Assembly: GCA_019455245.1 (NCBI GenBank)
Contig: JACFMR010000003.1
Span: 62,001-126,000 of the forward strand
Origin: Opitutaceae bacterium
Lineage (GTDB): Bacteria; Verrucomicrobiota; Verrucomicrobiia; Opitutales; Opitutaceae
Direction: 5' to 3'
DNA length: 64,000 bases
In this document: positions 17,671-26,714 of the stretch, in pieces
Numbering within the stretch: the stretch's first letter is position 1
Layout: each line of letters starts with the position of its first letter
The notes under the pieces: generated by a model
Told to the model about the DNA's origin: nothing
What the model saw: only the letters and a program-made list of their open reading frames with translations
Databases searched by the model: none
Program-made: the position numbers and the translations under genes

Positions 17671-19197
17671 CTATCCTTTCGCCGCGATCTGCAGTTCCAG
17701 CCGCACAACGGTATCCTTGCCGGGCGTTTCAATCTCCACCACCTGCGCCTCGTCTTCGAGCAACGCGGTCGGCACCGCATAGCGCCAGACGCCCTTGTCC
17801 GTCGCGATGAGCTTCAGCTCACGCCCGTTCACGTGCGTGCGCACCGCCGTCGCCTCCGGCGCGGGTGCGGCCCACTCGACCGTCAGCACGCAGGCACGCC
17901 CCGCCTCCGGCTTCGGACCGGTCTGCACGCGGAAAGCAAATCCGCCCGGTGAGGGCTGATCCCACTTCAGGTCGGTCGCGGGCAACGCATTGCCGTTCGG
18001 CTCGCCCGGCGCGCGCACATCGTGATAGGTGATCGCATGCACGCGCTCTCGCGCAGCGACAGTCGCGGGATCACGCAGCGCGCGGATGACCGCATCGTAA
18101 TTGTCCGCCCCCCACTGCCCCTCGAGTCCGTGACCGGTCGGGAAAATATTGAACAGGTAAACCGAATCTGCGCCGCCATGCCGGATCGTCGCCGCCAATC
18201 CGCTCAACAACGCCGGTGAAATCATCTGCGCCGGCCCTTCCGGCGCGGGTTGATAGCGCACCTCCACACTCACGGTAAAATGCACCGCCGTGCCCGCCAG
18301 CAGGCGTTGCCACTCCGCCACCGGCACGTCAAAATCGGCCGTCGCCCAGAACGGTGCCGCGACCAGCAGATCGATCAGGCCTTCCTTCGCCCAGGCCACA
18401 CCGTCGAGACCGAGGCGGCGCGCCGTTTCGGGCCGCGTGGGCACGCGCGCGCCGAGCCGCACCGGATGACCGAGCCGCGCCGCGGCCTTCGCGCACTCTG
18501 TTTTCACGCGGCGCATCCAGGCGGTGATGACCTTGCCGCCCTCGAGTTCGCGTCCCGGCCGGAAATGCACGACAAAGCGCATCCAATCCAACTCCAGACC
18601 GTCGAGGTCGTAGCGGTTGAGCAATTCGCAGACCAACTTGAAATAATGCTCCTGCACCTCGGGCCGTTCCCAATCCAACGCCCGGTCCATCCAGAAACGG
18701 TCGCGATGCATCGCGCGCAGTTTGCGCGCGGCGCGCTGCTCCACGAAAAACCGGCTGAGCAGCGGGTTGTCATCGTCCATGCAGCCGTGCACGTCGTTCA
18801 TGCGCACGCTCATCCACGCGCCGATGCCGTGATGCCGGCAGCGCGCCAGCACCTCGCGGTGATAATCCACGCCTTGATCGGCGAGGCGTTTGACCGAATC
18901 GAGCCGGTTGCGCGTCAACGCCACCGAGGCCGGCGGCAGATGCCGCAACACCGGCTGATCGTCCGGCCCCGCCGGATCGTAGCCCGACCATTCGCACTCC
19001 CAGACCTCGGTCGCAAAGTTCGCCTTCATGGCGTTGCCGCAGGAAACGTACGTGCCGATGCCCGCCCGGGCCAGCCGGTCGATGTAGGCGTGCACTTCCG
19101 GCGCGCTCATCTGCTCCGGCGTGCGACAATAAAAGAAATCGGTGCTGTCCTGATTGAAAATCGGACCGGCGATAACGGGCTGGATGGATTGGGTCAT
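17671..19197 (-). CDS. GHL10-like putative glycoside hydrolase (TIM barrel)
   Basis: A 508-residue protein that looks like the GHL10/DUF187 type of TIM barrel. Features are FNQDSTDFFYCRTP near the N-terminus, ACGNAMK-like and WMSVRMNDVHG segments, and YDLDGLELDWMRF (about residue 205), whose acidic residues are placed as in barrel glycosidases. The last 100 residues form a beta-rich domain. No signal peptide is seen, so it may act in the cytoplasm. The ATG at 19197 (MTQSIQPV) is preferred; the frame upstream overlaps the next gene. It is third in an operon with two paralogous Cys/His-rich proteins, 10 bp upstream. Activity and substrate are unproven. Confidence 0.65.
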   Translation of the reverse strand: MTQSIQPVIAGPIFNQDSTDFFYCRTPEQMSAPEVHAYIDRLARAGIGTYVSCGNAMKANFATEVWECEWSGYDPAGPDDQPVLRHLPPASVALTRNRLDSVKRLADQGVDYHREVLARCRHHGIGAWMSVRMNDVHGCMDDDNPLLSRFFVEQRAARKLRAMHRDRFWMDRALDWERPEVQEHYFKLVCELLNRYDLDGLELDWMRFVVHFRPGRELEGGKVITAWMRRVKTECAKAAARLGHPVRLGARVPTRPETARRLGLDGVAWAKEGLIDLLVAAPFWATADFDVPVAEWQRLLAGTAVHFTVSVEVRYQPAPEGPAQMISPALLSGLAATIRHGGADSVYLFNIFPTGHGLEGQWGADNYDAVIRALRDPATVAARERVHAITYHDVRAPGEPNGNALPATDLKWDQPSPGGFAFRVQTGPKPEAGRACVLTVEWAAPAPEATAVRTHVNGRELKLIATDKGVWRYAVPTALLEDEAQVVEIETPGKDTVVRLELQIAAKG

Positions 19198-19207
19198 GGG
19201 GAGAAAT

Positions 19208-19768
19208 TCAGGTGAGCTTGGCGTCGGGATCGTTGGCCTTGTTGTAACGGTCAAGTTTGGCCGGATCCTGCGGCCAGTCGGGGCGCAGGCGCACATCCTT
19301 GTTGCCCGCCACGGATCCCGGCGGCTGGTGACCGCCCGCGGTGCCCGCCGGTCGCATCTCCCACCAGCACTGCCCTTGGTGGTTGTGCTCATGGTCGATC
19401 ACAAAGCCCGCCTCACCGAGCATCGGCCCGGTCCAGCCCATGCAGTGATCGCAGTAGTCGCGGTAGTGATGAATGCCGTTGCGCAGCAGGAAACCGCGCG
19501 ACGGGCAGTCGTGAAAATCGATGCGAAACACGTCCGCGCGATGCGAGATGTGGAATCCCAGATCGGGCGACTCCTCCGCCAGGGTGTGGCCCCAGTATTT
19601 CAACATGCCGGGAATCCCTTCCGCCCGGATCAGGTCGCGCGCATGACGCTGGCTGTCGTGGTTGATCGCCTCGTTCCAATACTCGCGCACGAGTTCGTGC
19701 CCGCCGACGCGTTCCAGCCAGCCGAAGGTCCACTCGTAGTGCCCGCAGAAATCGTAACAGCCGATCAT
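19208..19768 (-). CDS. Cys/His-rich protein, possible ATC-hydrolase-like (paralogue 2)
   Basis: A 186-residue soluble protein. Conserved-looking parts are GIPGMLKYWGHTLAEESP, FRIDFHDCPSRGFL, YRDYCDHCMGWTGP and DHEHNHQGQCWWEM. These align with the protein encoded just upstream (19765-20277): both have a CP motif, then Y-C-x-H-C, then a Gly and a final Cys. The C-P, C and C spacing recalls L-2-amino-thiazoline-4-carboxylate hydrolase-like proteins, but this is only a resemblance by eye. Its ATG overlaps the stop of the upstream gene (ATGA), so the two are translated together and may form a heterodimer. The many His and Cys could bind a metal. Confidence 0.55.
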   Translation of the reverse strand: MIGCYDFCGHYEWTFGWLERVGGHELVREYWNEAINHDSQRHARDLIRAEGIPGMLKYWGHTLAEESPDLGFHISHRADVFRIDFHDCPSRGFLLRNGIHHYRDYCDHCMGWTGPMLGEAGFVIDHEHNHQGQCWWEMRPAGTAGGHQPPGSVAGNKDVRLRPDWPQDPAKLDRYNKANDPDAKLT

Positions 19769-20277
19769 GCCGTCGCCTCCTCGATCGCCGCCAGATCCTG
19801 TGACGGCAGCGCGGCGTCCGCCGCCGCATAGGTGTGACAGCACACGCCGTTGCCGCCGCGCAACCGCATTTGCAGCCCCGCCGCCTCCGCCCGCGCCTGT
19901 CCGAGGAAATAACAATGCTGGCAATACTCGCGCACAATCTCACGCCGCCCGGCGCGCAGATGCTTGATCGCCGGACACTCCCGCACGTGCAGTTCCACCC
20001 GGTCGGCGTGTTCCATTACCTCGACGTCCGCACCCGGTTCCGCCGCGAAAAATGCCCGCCAGTAACGCGCCACCGCCGGCAGCCCGCCGGCCGTCCACTG
20101 GGCATTGACCGGCGCAAAATAACCGCGGCCCATCTCCTGCAGATAACGGATCCACGCCTCACGTCCGAGCTTTCGCAGCAGGAAACGAAACGTCGCGTTG
20201 ATCGCGTAGTAAAAATCCGGCGCACCCTGCGGCTTGGTGTCGGTGTAGGGCAGCGGATGATCGGCGGGGCGGTTCAT
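19765..20277 (-). CDS. Cys/His-rich protein, possible ATC-hydrolase-like (paralogue 1)
   Basis: A 170-residue soluble protein, first of the three-gene operon. It shares a common plan with the next gene: a helical N-terminal half (FRFLLRKLGREAWIRYL), GLPAVARYWRAFFAAEPG, VELHVRECPAIKHL, REYCQHCYFLGQ and GNGVCCHTY. The ATG at 20277 (MNRPADHP) was chosen because it starts the part shared with the paralogue; the frame goes on to 20451 with unlikely sequence. Its function is unknown. Co-transcription with a GHL10-like barrel suggests a role in carbohydrate or amide metabolism (inference). Confidence 0.55.
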   Translation of the reverse strand: MNRPADHPLPYTDTKPQGAPDFYYAINATFRFLLRKLGREAWIRYLQEMGRGYFAPVNAQWTAGGLPAVARYWRAFFAAEPGADVEVMEHADRVELHVRECPAIKHLRAGRREIVREYCQHCYFLGQARAEAAGLQMRLRGGNGVCCHTYAAADAALPSQDLAAIEEATA

Positions 20278-20727
20278 GGGTTGGCGCCGGCAAAGAGTGG
20301 AGGCCGGACGCGCAGGATCGAAGCATCCACCGGCGGCACGGGCGGGCAAGCTGTTTTGCGTCCGGCTGGTGCCCATCGCCGCGAATATGCCCACGCCAAA
20401 CCCTGAACCGCGACCCACGTCGCCCAAATCACGCGTCGTCAGCCACCACACCGGTTACGCCACAAGCATCGCCCGGTGCCCGGCCTTGGATTCATGTTCG
20501 CTCCCAAGTCTCCAACTACATGGCCCATGCAACCACGGAATCGAATGGATCGAAACACACATAGACGCTGGTTTGGACGTGCTCAATCTGACGTCCGCTC
20601 ACAAGACCAACTCAATGAAGCGCCAACGGGGGCTCGGAAAAAATCTGGAGTGCCGCCGTCCATTGTGGACCACCTACCCGCGATTACCTCTTTCCAGAAC
20701 TCAAAATACCGGACCGTAACCGGGCAG
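20278..20727. other. Gene-poor stretch between the operon and tRNA-Phe
   Basis: About 450 bp without a convincing gene on either strand. The part from about 20480 to 20730 has clearly lower GC than the rest of the window. Short frames here lack ribosome sites and family-like sequence. No direct copy of the tRNA 3' end was found inside it. Confidence 0.5.
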
Positions 20728-20765
20728 AAAAAATAAGGGCTTACGCAGAAATTACGTAAGCCCTT
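20728..20765 (-). terminator. Rho-independent terminator of tRNA-Phe
   Basis: A perfect 11-bp stem AAGGGCTTACG / CGTAAGCCCTT (20735-20745 with 20755-20765, 9-nt loop), followed on the minus strand by a run of six T. It lies 10 bases past the tRNA 3' end. Confidence 0.92.
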
Positions 20766-20775
20766 GATTTGAAAG

Positions 20776-20851
<76 letters not shown>

Positions 20852-20867
20852 ACTTGCAGGAAGGGCA

Positions 20868-20896
20868 GAGCAAAAGGCGCCGCCCGGCTGCGTCAA
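20868..20896 (-). promoter_or_regulatory. Possible promoter of tRNA-Phe
   Basis: On the minus strand TTGACG (20896-20891) is followed after 17 bases by TTGCTC (20873-20868), 16 bases before the tRNA 5' end. The -35 is good and the -10 weak. Confidence 0.4.
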
Positions 20897-20939
20897 TGGG
20901 ATTTTCACCGGTTTGCTAATCGCGGCAGGCCCCGTGCCG

Positions 20940-21680
20940 TCAGGTTTTTCCCGGTTCGACCGGGGTCACACAGTCGGCAAAGCCATATTCGGCCACCAAC
21001 GCGGCCACCCGCGCCTGCTTTTCCCGGGGCGCGAGATCCGTTTGGCTGAGCACCGCATGGGCGGCGTGCTCAAACGCGCGCATCTGCACCGCCTTCTCCG
21101 CCAAGTGGCCGAGGCAGGCCGACGGGATCTTGATCACGCCTTCGGCATTGGCGTGGATGACCTCGCCGGGGCGCACGGTGATGCCCCCGATTTCCACCGG
21201 TTCGTTCAGGCGGCGAAAACGCAGCGCGCCATGATGGATCGTCGTGCCCCGGCCATATGCCGCGAAGGGCACACCCAACAATCCGTCGACGTCGCGGACG
21301 CCGCCATCCGTCACCAGGCCGACGCAGCCGGCCGCGTGGAGCGTCTTGGCCATGCCGTCGCCAATCACACATTCATGCTCGGGCCGGGAACCGACACACC
21401 GAACCACCCAGACAACGGGCAAGTCCAGGCGGCTCATTTCCTCAAGCTGCTGCCAATAGCCGGCCACGTCGGGACTGCCGCCGGGCGTGCTCGAATCGAG
21501 TTCGCAGGTCACGGCGATCCCCACCGTCGGCCCCAGGGCCGGCGTGACCGACCGGATGCTGCTCCCCATGTAATACTCATGCGCCGGCGTCGGATCGATG
21601 TAGCCAATCGTGTTGGCCAGCAGCGCCGTGTCGAAATCGCGCAACTGCTCCAAGGTCGCGCGCGACGGCCGTGTGCTCAC
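20940..21680 (-). CDS. RraA-like family protein (possible 4-hydroxy-4-methyl-2-oxoglutarate aldolase)
   Basis: A cytoplasmic protein of 246 residues. The family motif GCVGLVTDGGVRDVDG includes Asp125, Arg129 and Asp130, which bind substrate and metal in RraA-like aldolases. PGEVIHANAEGVIKIP is the second typical segment. The family covers true aldolases, RNase E inhibitors and 3-oxoacid decarboxylases, so the reaction is not certain. The start is a GTG at 21680 with a strong AAGGAGG (21691-21685). It overlaps the manC stop by 4 bp (GTGA), so it is translationally coupled to manC. Confidence 0.82.
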   Translation of the reverse strand: MSTRPSRATLEQLRDFDTALLANTIGYIDPTPAHEYYMGSSIRSVTPALGPTVGIAVTCELDSSTPGGSPDVAGYWQQLEEMSRLDLPVVWVVRCVGSRPEHECVIGDGMAKTLHAAGCVGLVTDGGVRDVDGLLGVPFAAYGRGTTIHHGALRFRRLNEPVEIGGITVRPGEVIHANAEGVIKIPSACLGHLAEKAVQMRAFEHAAHAVLSQTDLAPREKQARVAALVAEYGFADCVTPVEPGKT

Positions 21681-22729
21681 AACACCTCCTTGGGCAGCCC
21701 GGGCAGCAGTTTCTTGATGTCCTGCACCGCATCGCGGTGGCAGACGAGAACCGCATCGGGCGTTTCCACCACCACAAGGTCCTGCACCCCGCACAACGCG
21801 ATCACGCGGCCGTTGCTGAGCGCAATGTTGTTGGCCGACTCGTGCACCACCACCGGGCCGCGCACGGTGTTATTCGCGGCGTCCTGCGGCAGATGCGTGG
21901 GCAGCGCCGTCCACGTGCCGACGTCGTCCCAGTCGAACTCCGCCAGCTGCGTGGCGACCTGCGCCGCCTTTTCCATGATCGCGTAGTCCACGGAAATCTT
22001 GGGCAGAGCGGGAAACCGTTCCTGCAAAAACGCCTCCACGTTCGCGGCCGGAAAATCGCGGATGAACGCCGCCAGCTCCGGCGCGTGTAGCTCCGCCTCG
22101 CGCAGAAATGCACCGGCCCGCCACAAAAACATGCCGGCGTTCCACGCATGATTGCCGCCGGCCACGTAACGCGCCGCCGTCACCGCATCGGGCTTTTCCA
22201 CAAACCGGGCCACGCGGCGAAACCCATCGGCCTGCGTCTCCGCCATCTCGAGATAGCCGAAACCGGTGGCCGCATGCGTGGGCTTGATCGCGAAGGTCAG
22301 CAGCGTGTCGTCCTGTGCCGCGCGTTGCAGACCCGCCGCCAGCTGGCGCGCGAACGCCGGCGTGTCCTTGATCAGGGCATCCGCGGGCAGCAGCGCGAGC
22401 ACGCCGGCCGGATCGCGCGACCGCACCAGGGCCGTGGCCAGCGCTGCGGCGGGCGCGGTGTCGCGCTTGGCCGGCTCGGCGATGATTTGCGCCGGCGGCA
22501 GAAACGGCAGGGCCGCTTGCGTGCCGGCCAGTTGCGCTTGGTTGGTCAGTACAAAAACATTCGTCAAGGGCACCACGCCCTCGAGCCGCCGCACGGTTTC
22601 TTCCACCAGTGTGCGGTCGGAAAACAGTTTCAACAGATGCTTGGGCGTCGCCTGCCGGCTCATCGGCCAGAAACGCTCGCCGCTGCCGCCGGCCATGATG
22701 CAAACGTAGGCGTGAGGATTTTCCTGCAT
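21677..22729 (-). CDS. manC: Mannose-1-phosphate guanylyltransferase
   Basis: Makes GDP-mannose from mannose-1-phosphate and GTP in the cytoplasm, a precursor for polysaccharide or lipopolysaccharide sugars. It has 350 residues, the size of single-domain enzymes (no fused isomerase). The nucleotide loop is CIMAGGSGERFWPMSR at the N-terminus and FVEKPDAVTA is the second signature. The ATG at 22729 (MQENPHAY) was chosen, because upstream sequence is repeat-like. It is co-transcribed with the RraA-like gene, whose start overlaps its stop; the epimerase gene lies 115 bp upstream on the same strand. Confidence 0.88.
   Translation of the reverse strand: MQENPHAYVCIMAGGSGERFWPMSRQATPKHLLKLFSDRTLVEETVRRLEGVVPLTNVFVLTNQAQLAGTQAALPFLPPAQIIAEPAKRDTAPAAALATALVRSRDPAGVLALLPADALIKDTPAFARQLAAGLQRAAQDDTLLTFAIKPTHAATGFGYLEMAETQADGFRRVARFVEKPDAVTAARYVAGGNHAWNAGMFLWRAGAFLREAELHAPELAAFIRDFPAANVEAFLQERFPALPKISVDYAIMEKAAQVATQLAEFDWDDVGTWTALPTHLPQDAANNTVRGPVVVHESANNIALSNGRVIALCGVQDLVVVETPDAVLVCHRDAVQDIKKLLPGLPKEVL
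21685..21691 (-). promoter_or_regulatory. Strong Shine-Dalgarno deciding the GTG start of the RraA-like gene
   Basis: AAGGAGG lies inside the end of manC, 4 bases before the GTG at 21680 on the minus strand. No ATG in this frame fits better. Confidence 0.75.
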
Positions 22730-22814
22730 GGCGGAAAGTTTCGCGGCCGGCCCGCGCAGGCCAAGTGAAATATCATCCCTTGCGAGCACGGGCCGCCGGC
22801 CCGCATTGCAAAAG

Positions 22815-22838
22815 TGCGGGCGGGCCGCCCGCGCTCCC
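22815..22838. repeat. Palindromic intergenic repeat family A, copy 1
   Basis: A 24-base unit, identical at 28921-28944. Its core GCGGGCGG-g-CCGCCCGC is a near-perfect palindrome, followed by GCTCCC. Both copies lie just past the stop of a minus-strand gene. Confidence 0.75.
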
Positions 22839-22844
22839 GGGACC

Positions 22845-23777
22845 TCACCCGGTCCGGATCAGCTCGCCCAGCCCGTCCGCCACGCTCACGGTTGCGCGGA
22901 AACCCAGCTCTGCCTGCGCGCGGTCGGGCCGGCCCAGCGAGTGAATGATGTCGCCGTTGCGCGCCGGTGCGAATGACGGCGGCGGCACCGCGGGATAGTG
23001 CGTCGCAAACACCTTCACGATGTCGAGCAGCGAGGTTGCCCGGCCGGTGCAGATGTTGGCCGCGCCGGCCGCGATGCCCGGCTTGGTCGCGGCGATCTCG
23101 TTGGCCCGCGCCACGTCGTGCACCGAGATGAAGTCGCGCGTCTGCTGGCCGTCGCCGTAGATCGTCACCGGTTTGCCCTCGCGGTACCGCCGGTCGAAAA
23201 TCGAGATCACGCCCGAATACGGCGAGGCCGGATCCTGCCGCGGTCCGAAGACGTTGAAATACCGGTGACACCGCACCGTCACGCCTTGGGCGGACAGCCC
23301 CAGCAAAATGCCCTCCGAGTGCAGCTTGGCCGCGCCGTAGGGGCTGATCGGCGCCTTCTCCGTTTCCTCGCGGATGGGCAGATCCGTGGTGTCGCCGTAG
23401 ATCGCCGCCGAGGAGGCGAAGACGATACGCCGCACGCCGTGCGCGAGCGCCGCCGCCGCCACGCGCTCCGTCGCGGTGATGTTCAACCGGTGGTTCAGCT
23501 CCGGATCCTGAATGCTCTCCTGCACGCTGACCAGCGCCGCAAGATGGATGATCGCATCGGGCCGAAATTCCTTCGCCAATGCGTCGAGCACGCCCGCCGC
23601 CGATACATCCGCTTCCTCCAGCCGGAACTCCGGCGCCGCCAGCGCCGGCGTGAGATTGCGCCGGTGCCCGCTGCGCAGATTGTCCACGCCCAGCACCGTG
23701 TGGCCTGACGCGAGCAACCGGTCCGTCGTGTGACTGCCGATGAAACCCGCCGCTCCGGTGATGAGAATTTTGGCCAT
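22845..23777 (-). CDS. NAD-dependent sugar-nucleotide epimerase (UDP-glucose 4-epimerase-like)
   Basis: Extended short-chain dehydrogenase of 310 residues that acts on nucleotide sugars in the cytoplasm. It has the NAD-binding GAAGFIGSH (8-16), the serine in FASSAAIYG (122-123) and the catalytic pair Tyr147/Lys151 in SPYGAAK. RYFNVFGPRQDP and SGVISIFDRR are typical of GalE-like and WbpP-like epimerases. The ATG at 23777 has GGTGGGAG ahead. Its exact sugar is not fixed by the sequence; manC downstream on the same strand suggests supply of precursors for surface glycans. It is divergent from the rhamnosidase gene. Confidence 0.85.
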   Translation of the reverse strand: MAKILITGAAGFIGSHTTDRLLASGHTVLGVDNLRSGHRRNLTPALAAPEFRLEEADVSAAGVLDALAKEFRPDAIIHLAALVSVQESIQDPELNHRLNITATERVAAAALAHGVRRIVFASSAAIYGDTTDLPIREETEKAPISPYGAAKLHSEGILLGLSAQGVTVRCHRYFNVFGPRQDPASPYSGVISIFDRRYREGKPVTIYGDGQQTRDFISVHDVARANEIAATKPGIAAGAANICTGRATSLLDIVKVFATHYPAVPPPSFAPARNGDIIHSLGRPDRAQAELGFRATVSVADGLGELIRTG

Positions 23778-23884
23778 GCTCCCACCAAACAATCTGCACC
23801 CGCAGCTGACAAGCCCGCCATGAATGTTCGCACCGCCAAAGATTGCCATCACCCCGCGCGATTGCGTTGGCTCATGACTCCGCC

Positions 23885-26548
23885 ATGGCCACATCCACCC
23901 GCCCCGTTCACCTGCGTTGCAACCATCTGGTCAACCCGCTCGGCCAGCACGACCCCGCCCCGGGCCTGAGCTGGCAGCTCGCCGGCCATCGCCGCGGCGC
24001 CCGCCAGACCGCCTATCGCATCACCGCCGCATCCAAACGCACCGGCGCCGCCGATCTCTGGGACAGCGGCTGGGTGAAATCCGACGCCACCCACGGCATC
24101 GCCTACGCCGGCCAACCGCTCGCCTCGCGCCAGCGTGCCTGGTGGCGCGTCACGGTGCGCGACGAACTCAACCGCACCGCGGTCAGCGCGCCCGCGTTTT
24201 GGGAAATGGGCCTCCTCTCGTCCGCCGACTGGTCGGCGCAATGGATCGGCGCCGATCTCGCCGGCGGTCCCGAGTCCTCCGTGCCGAGCCCGTATCTGCG
24301 CACCATATTCAACCTGGCCAAACCCGTCGCCGACGCCCGGCTCTTCGTCACCGCGCTCGGGCTCTACGAATTCGAACTCAACGGCCAACGCGTCGGCGTG
24401 GACCGGTTCACCCCCGGTTGGACCGACTACGCCAAGCGCGTGCAATACCAGGCCTACGATGTGACCGCGTTGCTCCAGCCCGGCGCCAACGCCGCCGGCG
24501 CGATCCTCGGCGACGGCTGGTACAGCGGCCGCATCGGCTGGCGTTCGCGCGGCTACTACGGCGACCGCCCCAAGCTCCTCGCCCAGCTCGTCATCACCTA
24601 TCGCGACGGAACCACCGTGACCATCGCCTCCGACAGCGGGTGGAAGACCGCGTTTGGCGCGATCGTGGAAAACGACATCATGGCCGGCGAAACCCACGAC
24701 GCCCGCCGCGAACTCACCGGCTGGAGCTCGGCCGGCTATGACGACGCAACCTGGAATCCGGTCACCGTTTTCACCGCGCCCGCGATCGAGCTTTCGCCGA
24801 CCATCGGACCGCTCGTCCGCGCCACGCAGGAAATCAAGCCCGTCACCCCGCCGCGCAAACACGACGTGTGGCCCGAGCCGGTGTGGATTTTCGATCTCGG
24901 CCAGAACATCGCCGGCAGCATCCGTGTGCGGGTCAAAGGCGCGGCCGGGCAGAGCCTCAAAATCCGCTACGCCGAGATCCTCAACCCCGCCGACAATTCC
25001 TTCTACACCGACAATCTCCGCGCGGCGCGCTGCACCGATTTCTACATCCTGCGCGGCGACCCCGCCGGCGAAACTTGGGAGCCCAGGTTCACGTTCCATG
25101 GTTTCCGTTACGTCGAGATCAGCGGCCACGCCGGCGAGCTGACGGCCGACGCCGTCACCGGCATCGTCTTGCACAGCGACACGCCGCGCACCGGTGATTT
25201 TTCGTGCAACGACGAACTCATCAACCAGCTCCAGCGCAACATCGACTGGGGCCAGCGCGGCAACTTCCTCGAGGTACCGACCGATTGTCCGCAGCGCAAC
25301 GAGCGGCTCGGTTGGATGGGCGACGCGCAGGTCTTCAGCCGCACCGCCGCGTGGAACCGCGATGTGCAGGGCTTCTTCAACAAATGGCAGCGCGACATTG
25401 CCGACGCCCAGGGCAAGAACGGACAATTCCCCGCCGTCGTGCCGCATGTGGACGGCGTGACGCCCGACGGCGGGCCGGCCTGGGCCGATGCCGGCATCAT
25501 CTGCCCGTGGACGGTTTATCTCTGTTACGGCGACCGCGCGCTGCTCGCCCGGCACTACGGCTCGCTCAAGCGTTTCATTGCCTGTCTCAAAAATAAATCG
25601 CGCGGACTCATCCGCGTGCATCCCGACCTCGGCGAGTGGCAGGGTTTCGGAGACTGGCTCGCGCTTGACGGCAGCGGCAAGGTCGACGGCGGCACGCCGA
25701 AGGACCTGATCGGCACCGCGCTGTTCGCCTACAGCACCGGCCTCGCCGCGCGCATCGCGGAGGTGCTCGGCGAAAAAGCGGACGCCGCCGCGTTCACCAA
25801 ACTCCAGGGGCAAATCACCCGCGCCTTCCAAAAACGCTATGTTTCCGCCGACGGCCTTGTGACCGGCCTGACGCAAACCGCCTACGTGCTCACGTTGCAG
25901 TTCGACCTCGCGCCGGAAGCCCTGCGGCCGAAGCTCCTCGCCGAACTCGTGCGCGACATCGAGGTCCGCGGCAACCAGCTCACCACCGGTTTCGTGGGCG
26001 CGTCCTACCTGCCGCACGTGCTGTCGCGCTTCGGCCGCACCGATCTCGCCTACAAACTGCTGCATCAGAAAAAATGGCCGTCATGGCTCTACGCCGTCAC
26101 GCAGGGCGCCACCACGATCTGGGAGCGCTGGGACGGCTGGACGCCCGAGAAGGGGTTCCAGGACAAGGGCATGAACTCCTTCAACCATTACGCCTACGGT
26201 GCGATCGGTTGCTGGCTTTACCAAAACGTCGCCGGCATCGAGATCGATCCCGCGCAGCCCGCCTACAAACACATCGTGCTCAAACCGCAACCCGGCGGCG
26301 AAATCACCCGCGCCCGCGGTCACCTCAACTCGATCCACGGCGAAATCGTCAGCGCGTGGAAACTCGGCGCCAACCGCTTCGACTGGGAAATCACCGTTCC
26401 GGCCAACACCACGGCCACCGCGACCTTCCCCGTGCCCGCCGGCGCAAAACTCACGGAGAGCGCCAAACCGTTCCGCGCCGCCGATCTCGCGGCCGTCAAA
26501 CTCACCGCCGGTCGCTACCGGTTCACTGCCATCTGGAAAACAAACTGA
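23885..26548 (+). CDS. Alpha-L-rhamnosidase, GH78
   Basis: Removes terminal alpha-L-rhamnose from plant or microbial glycans. It has 887 residues with the usual plan: an N-terminal beta domain, the Bac_rhamnosid_N lectin-like domain (VTALGLYEFELNGQRVG), further beta domains, the (alpha/alpha)6 barrel and a C-terminal beta domain (GGEITRARGHLNSIHGEI). The signature DCPQRNERLGWMGDAQ (about residues 467-482) contains the general acid; DAGIICPW and WERWDGWTP are other typical stretches. No signal peptide is evident at the chosen ATG (MATSTRP), so cytoplasmic action on imported oligosaccharide is likely. Two oxidoreductase genes follow on the same strand. Confidence 0.92.
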   Translation: MATSTRPVHLRCNHLVNPLGQHDPAPGLSWQLAGHRRGARQTAYRITAASKRTGAADLWDSGWVKSDATHGIAYAGQPLASRQRAWWRVTVRDELNRTAVSAPAFWEMGLLSSADWSAQWIGADLAGGPESSVPSPYLRTIFNLAKPVADARLFVTALGLYEFELNGQRVGVDRFTPGWTDYAKRVQYQAYDVTALLQPGANAAGAILGDGWYSGRIGWRSRGYYGDRPKLLAQLVITYRDGTTVTIASDSGWKTAFGAIVENDIMAGETHDARRELTGWSSAGYDDATWNPVTVFTAPAIELSPTIGPLVRATQEIKPVTPPRKHDVWPEPVWIFDLGQNIAGSIRVRVKGAAGQSLKIRYAEILNPADNSFYTDNLRAARCTDFYILRGDPAGETWEPRFTFHGFRYVEISGHAGELTADAVTGIVLHSDTPRTGDFSCNDELINQLQRNIDWGQRGNFLEVPTDCPQRNERLGWMGDAQVFSRTAAWNRDVQGFFNKWQRDIADAQGKNGQFPAVVPHVDGVTPDGGPAWADAGIICPWTVYLCYGDRALLARHYGSLKRFIACLKNKSRGLIRVHPDLGEWQGFGDWLALDGSGKVDGGTPKDLIGTALFAYSTGLAARIAEVLGEKADAAAFTKLQGQITRAFQKRYVSADGLVTGLTQTAYVLTLQFDLAPEALRPKLLAELVRDIEVRGNQLTTGFVGASYLPHVLSRFGRTDLAYKLLHQKKWPSWLYAVTQGATTIWERWDGWTPEKGFQDKGMNSFNHYAYGAIGCWLYQNVAGIEIDPAQPAYKHIVLKPQPGGEITRARGHLNSIHGEIVSAWKLGANRFDWEITVPANTTATATFPVPAGAKLTESAKPFRAADLAAVKLTAGRYRFTAIWKTN

Positions 26549-26588
26549 GTGTCCGCCACCAGTTCGGCTTCATCAGAAAACTTGGGGA

Positions 26589-26662
26589 ACCACAGATAAA
26601 CACAGATTCACACAGATAAAATCAGGGTCGGAATCTGTGACCATCTGTGAGCAGCGGTGGTT
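26589..26662. repeat. CACAGAT-type interspersed repeat with inverted ends
   Basis: CACAGAT occurs three times in direct order (26591, 26601, 26612) and ATCTGTG twice inverted, within outer ends AACCACAGAT and ATCTGTGAGCAGCGGTGGTT. Repeats of this look are scattered in many Verrucomicrobia and Planctomycetes genomes (recalled, not checked). Confidence 0.6.
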
Positions 26663-26714
26663 AACCAAACCTGGTTTTCATACCTGTCCCCTCGTGGATA
26701 AAACCCAATCCCTT

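Noticed and set aside
20276..20719. 147-codon frame as a gene
   Set aside because: No ribosome site, mixed composition and no recognisable motif; it crosses the GC drop.
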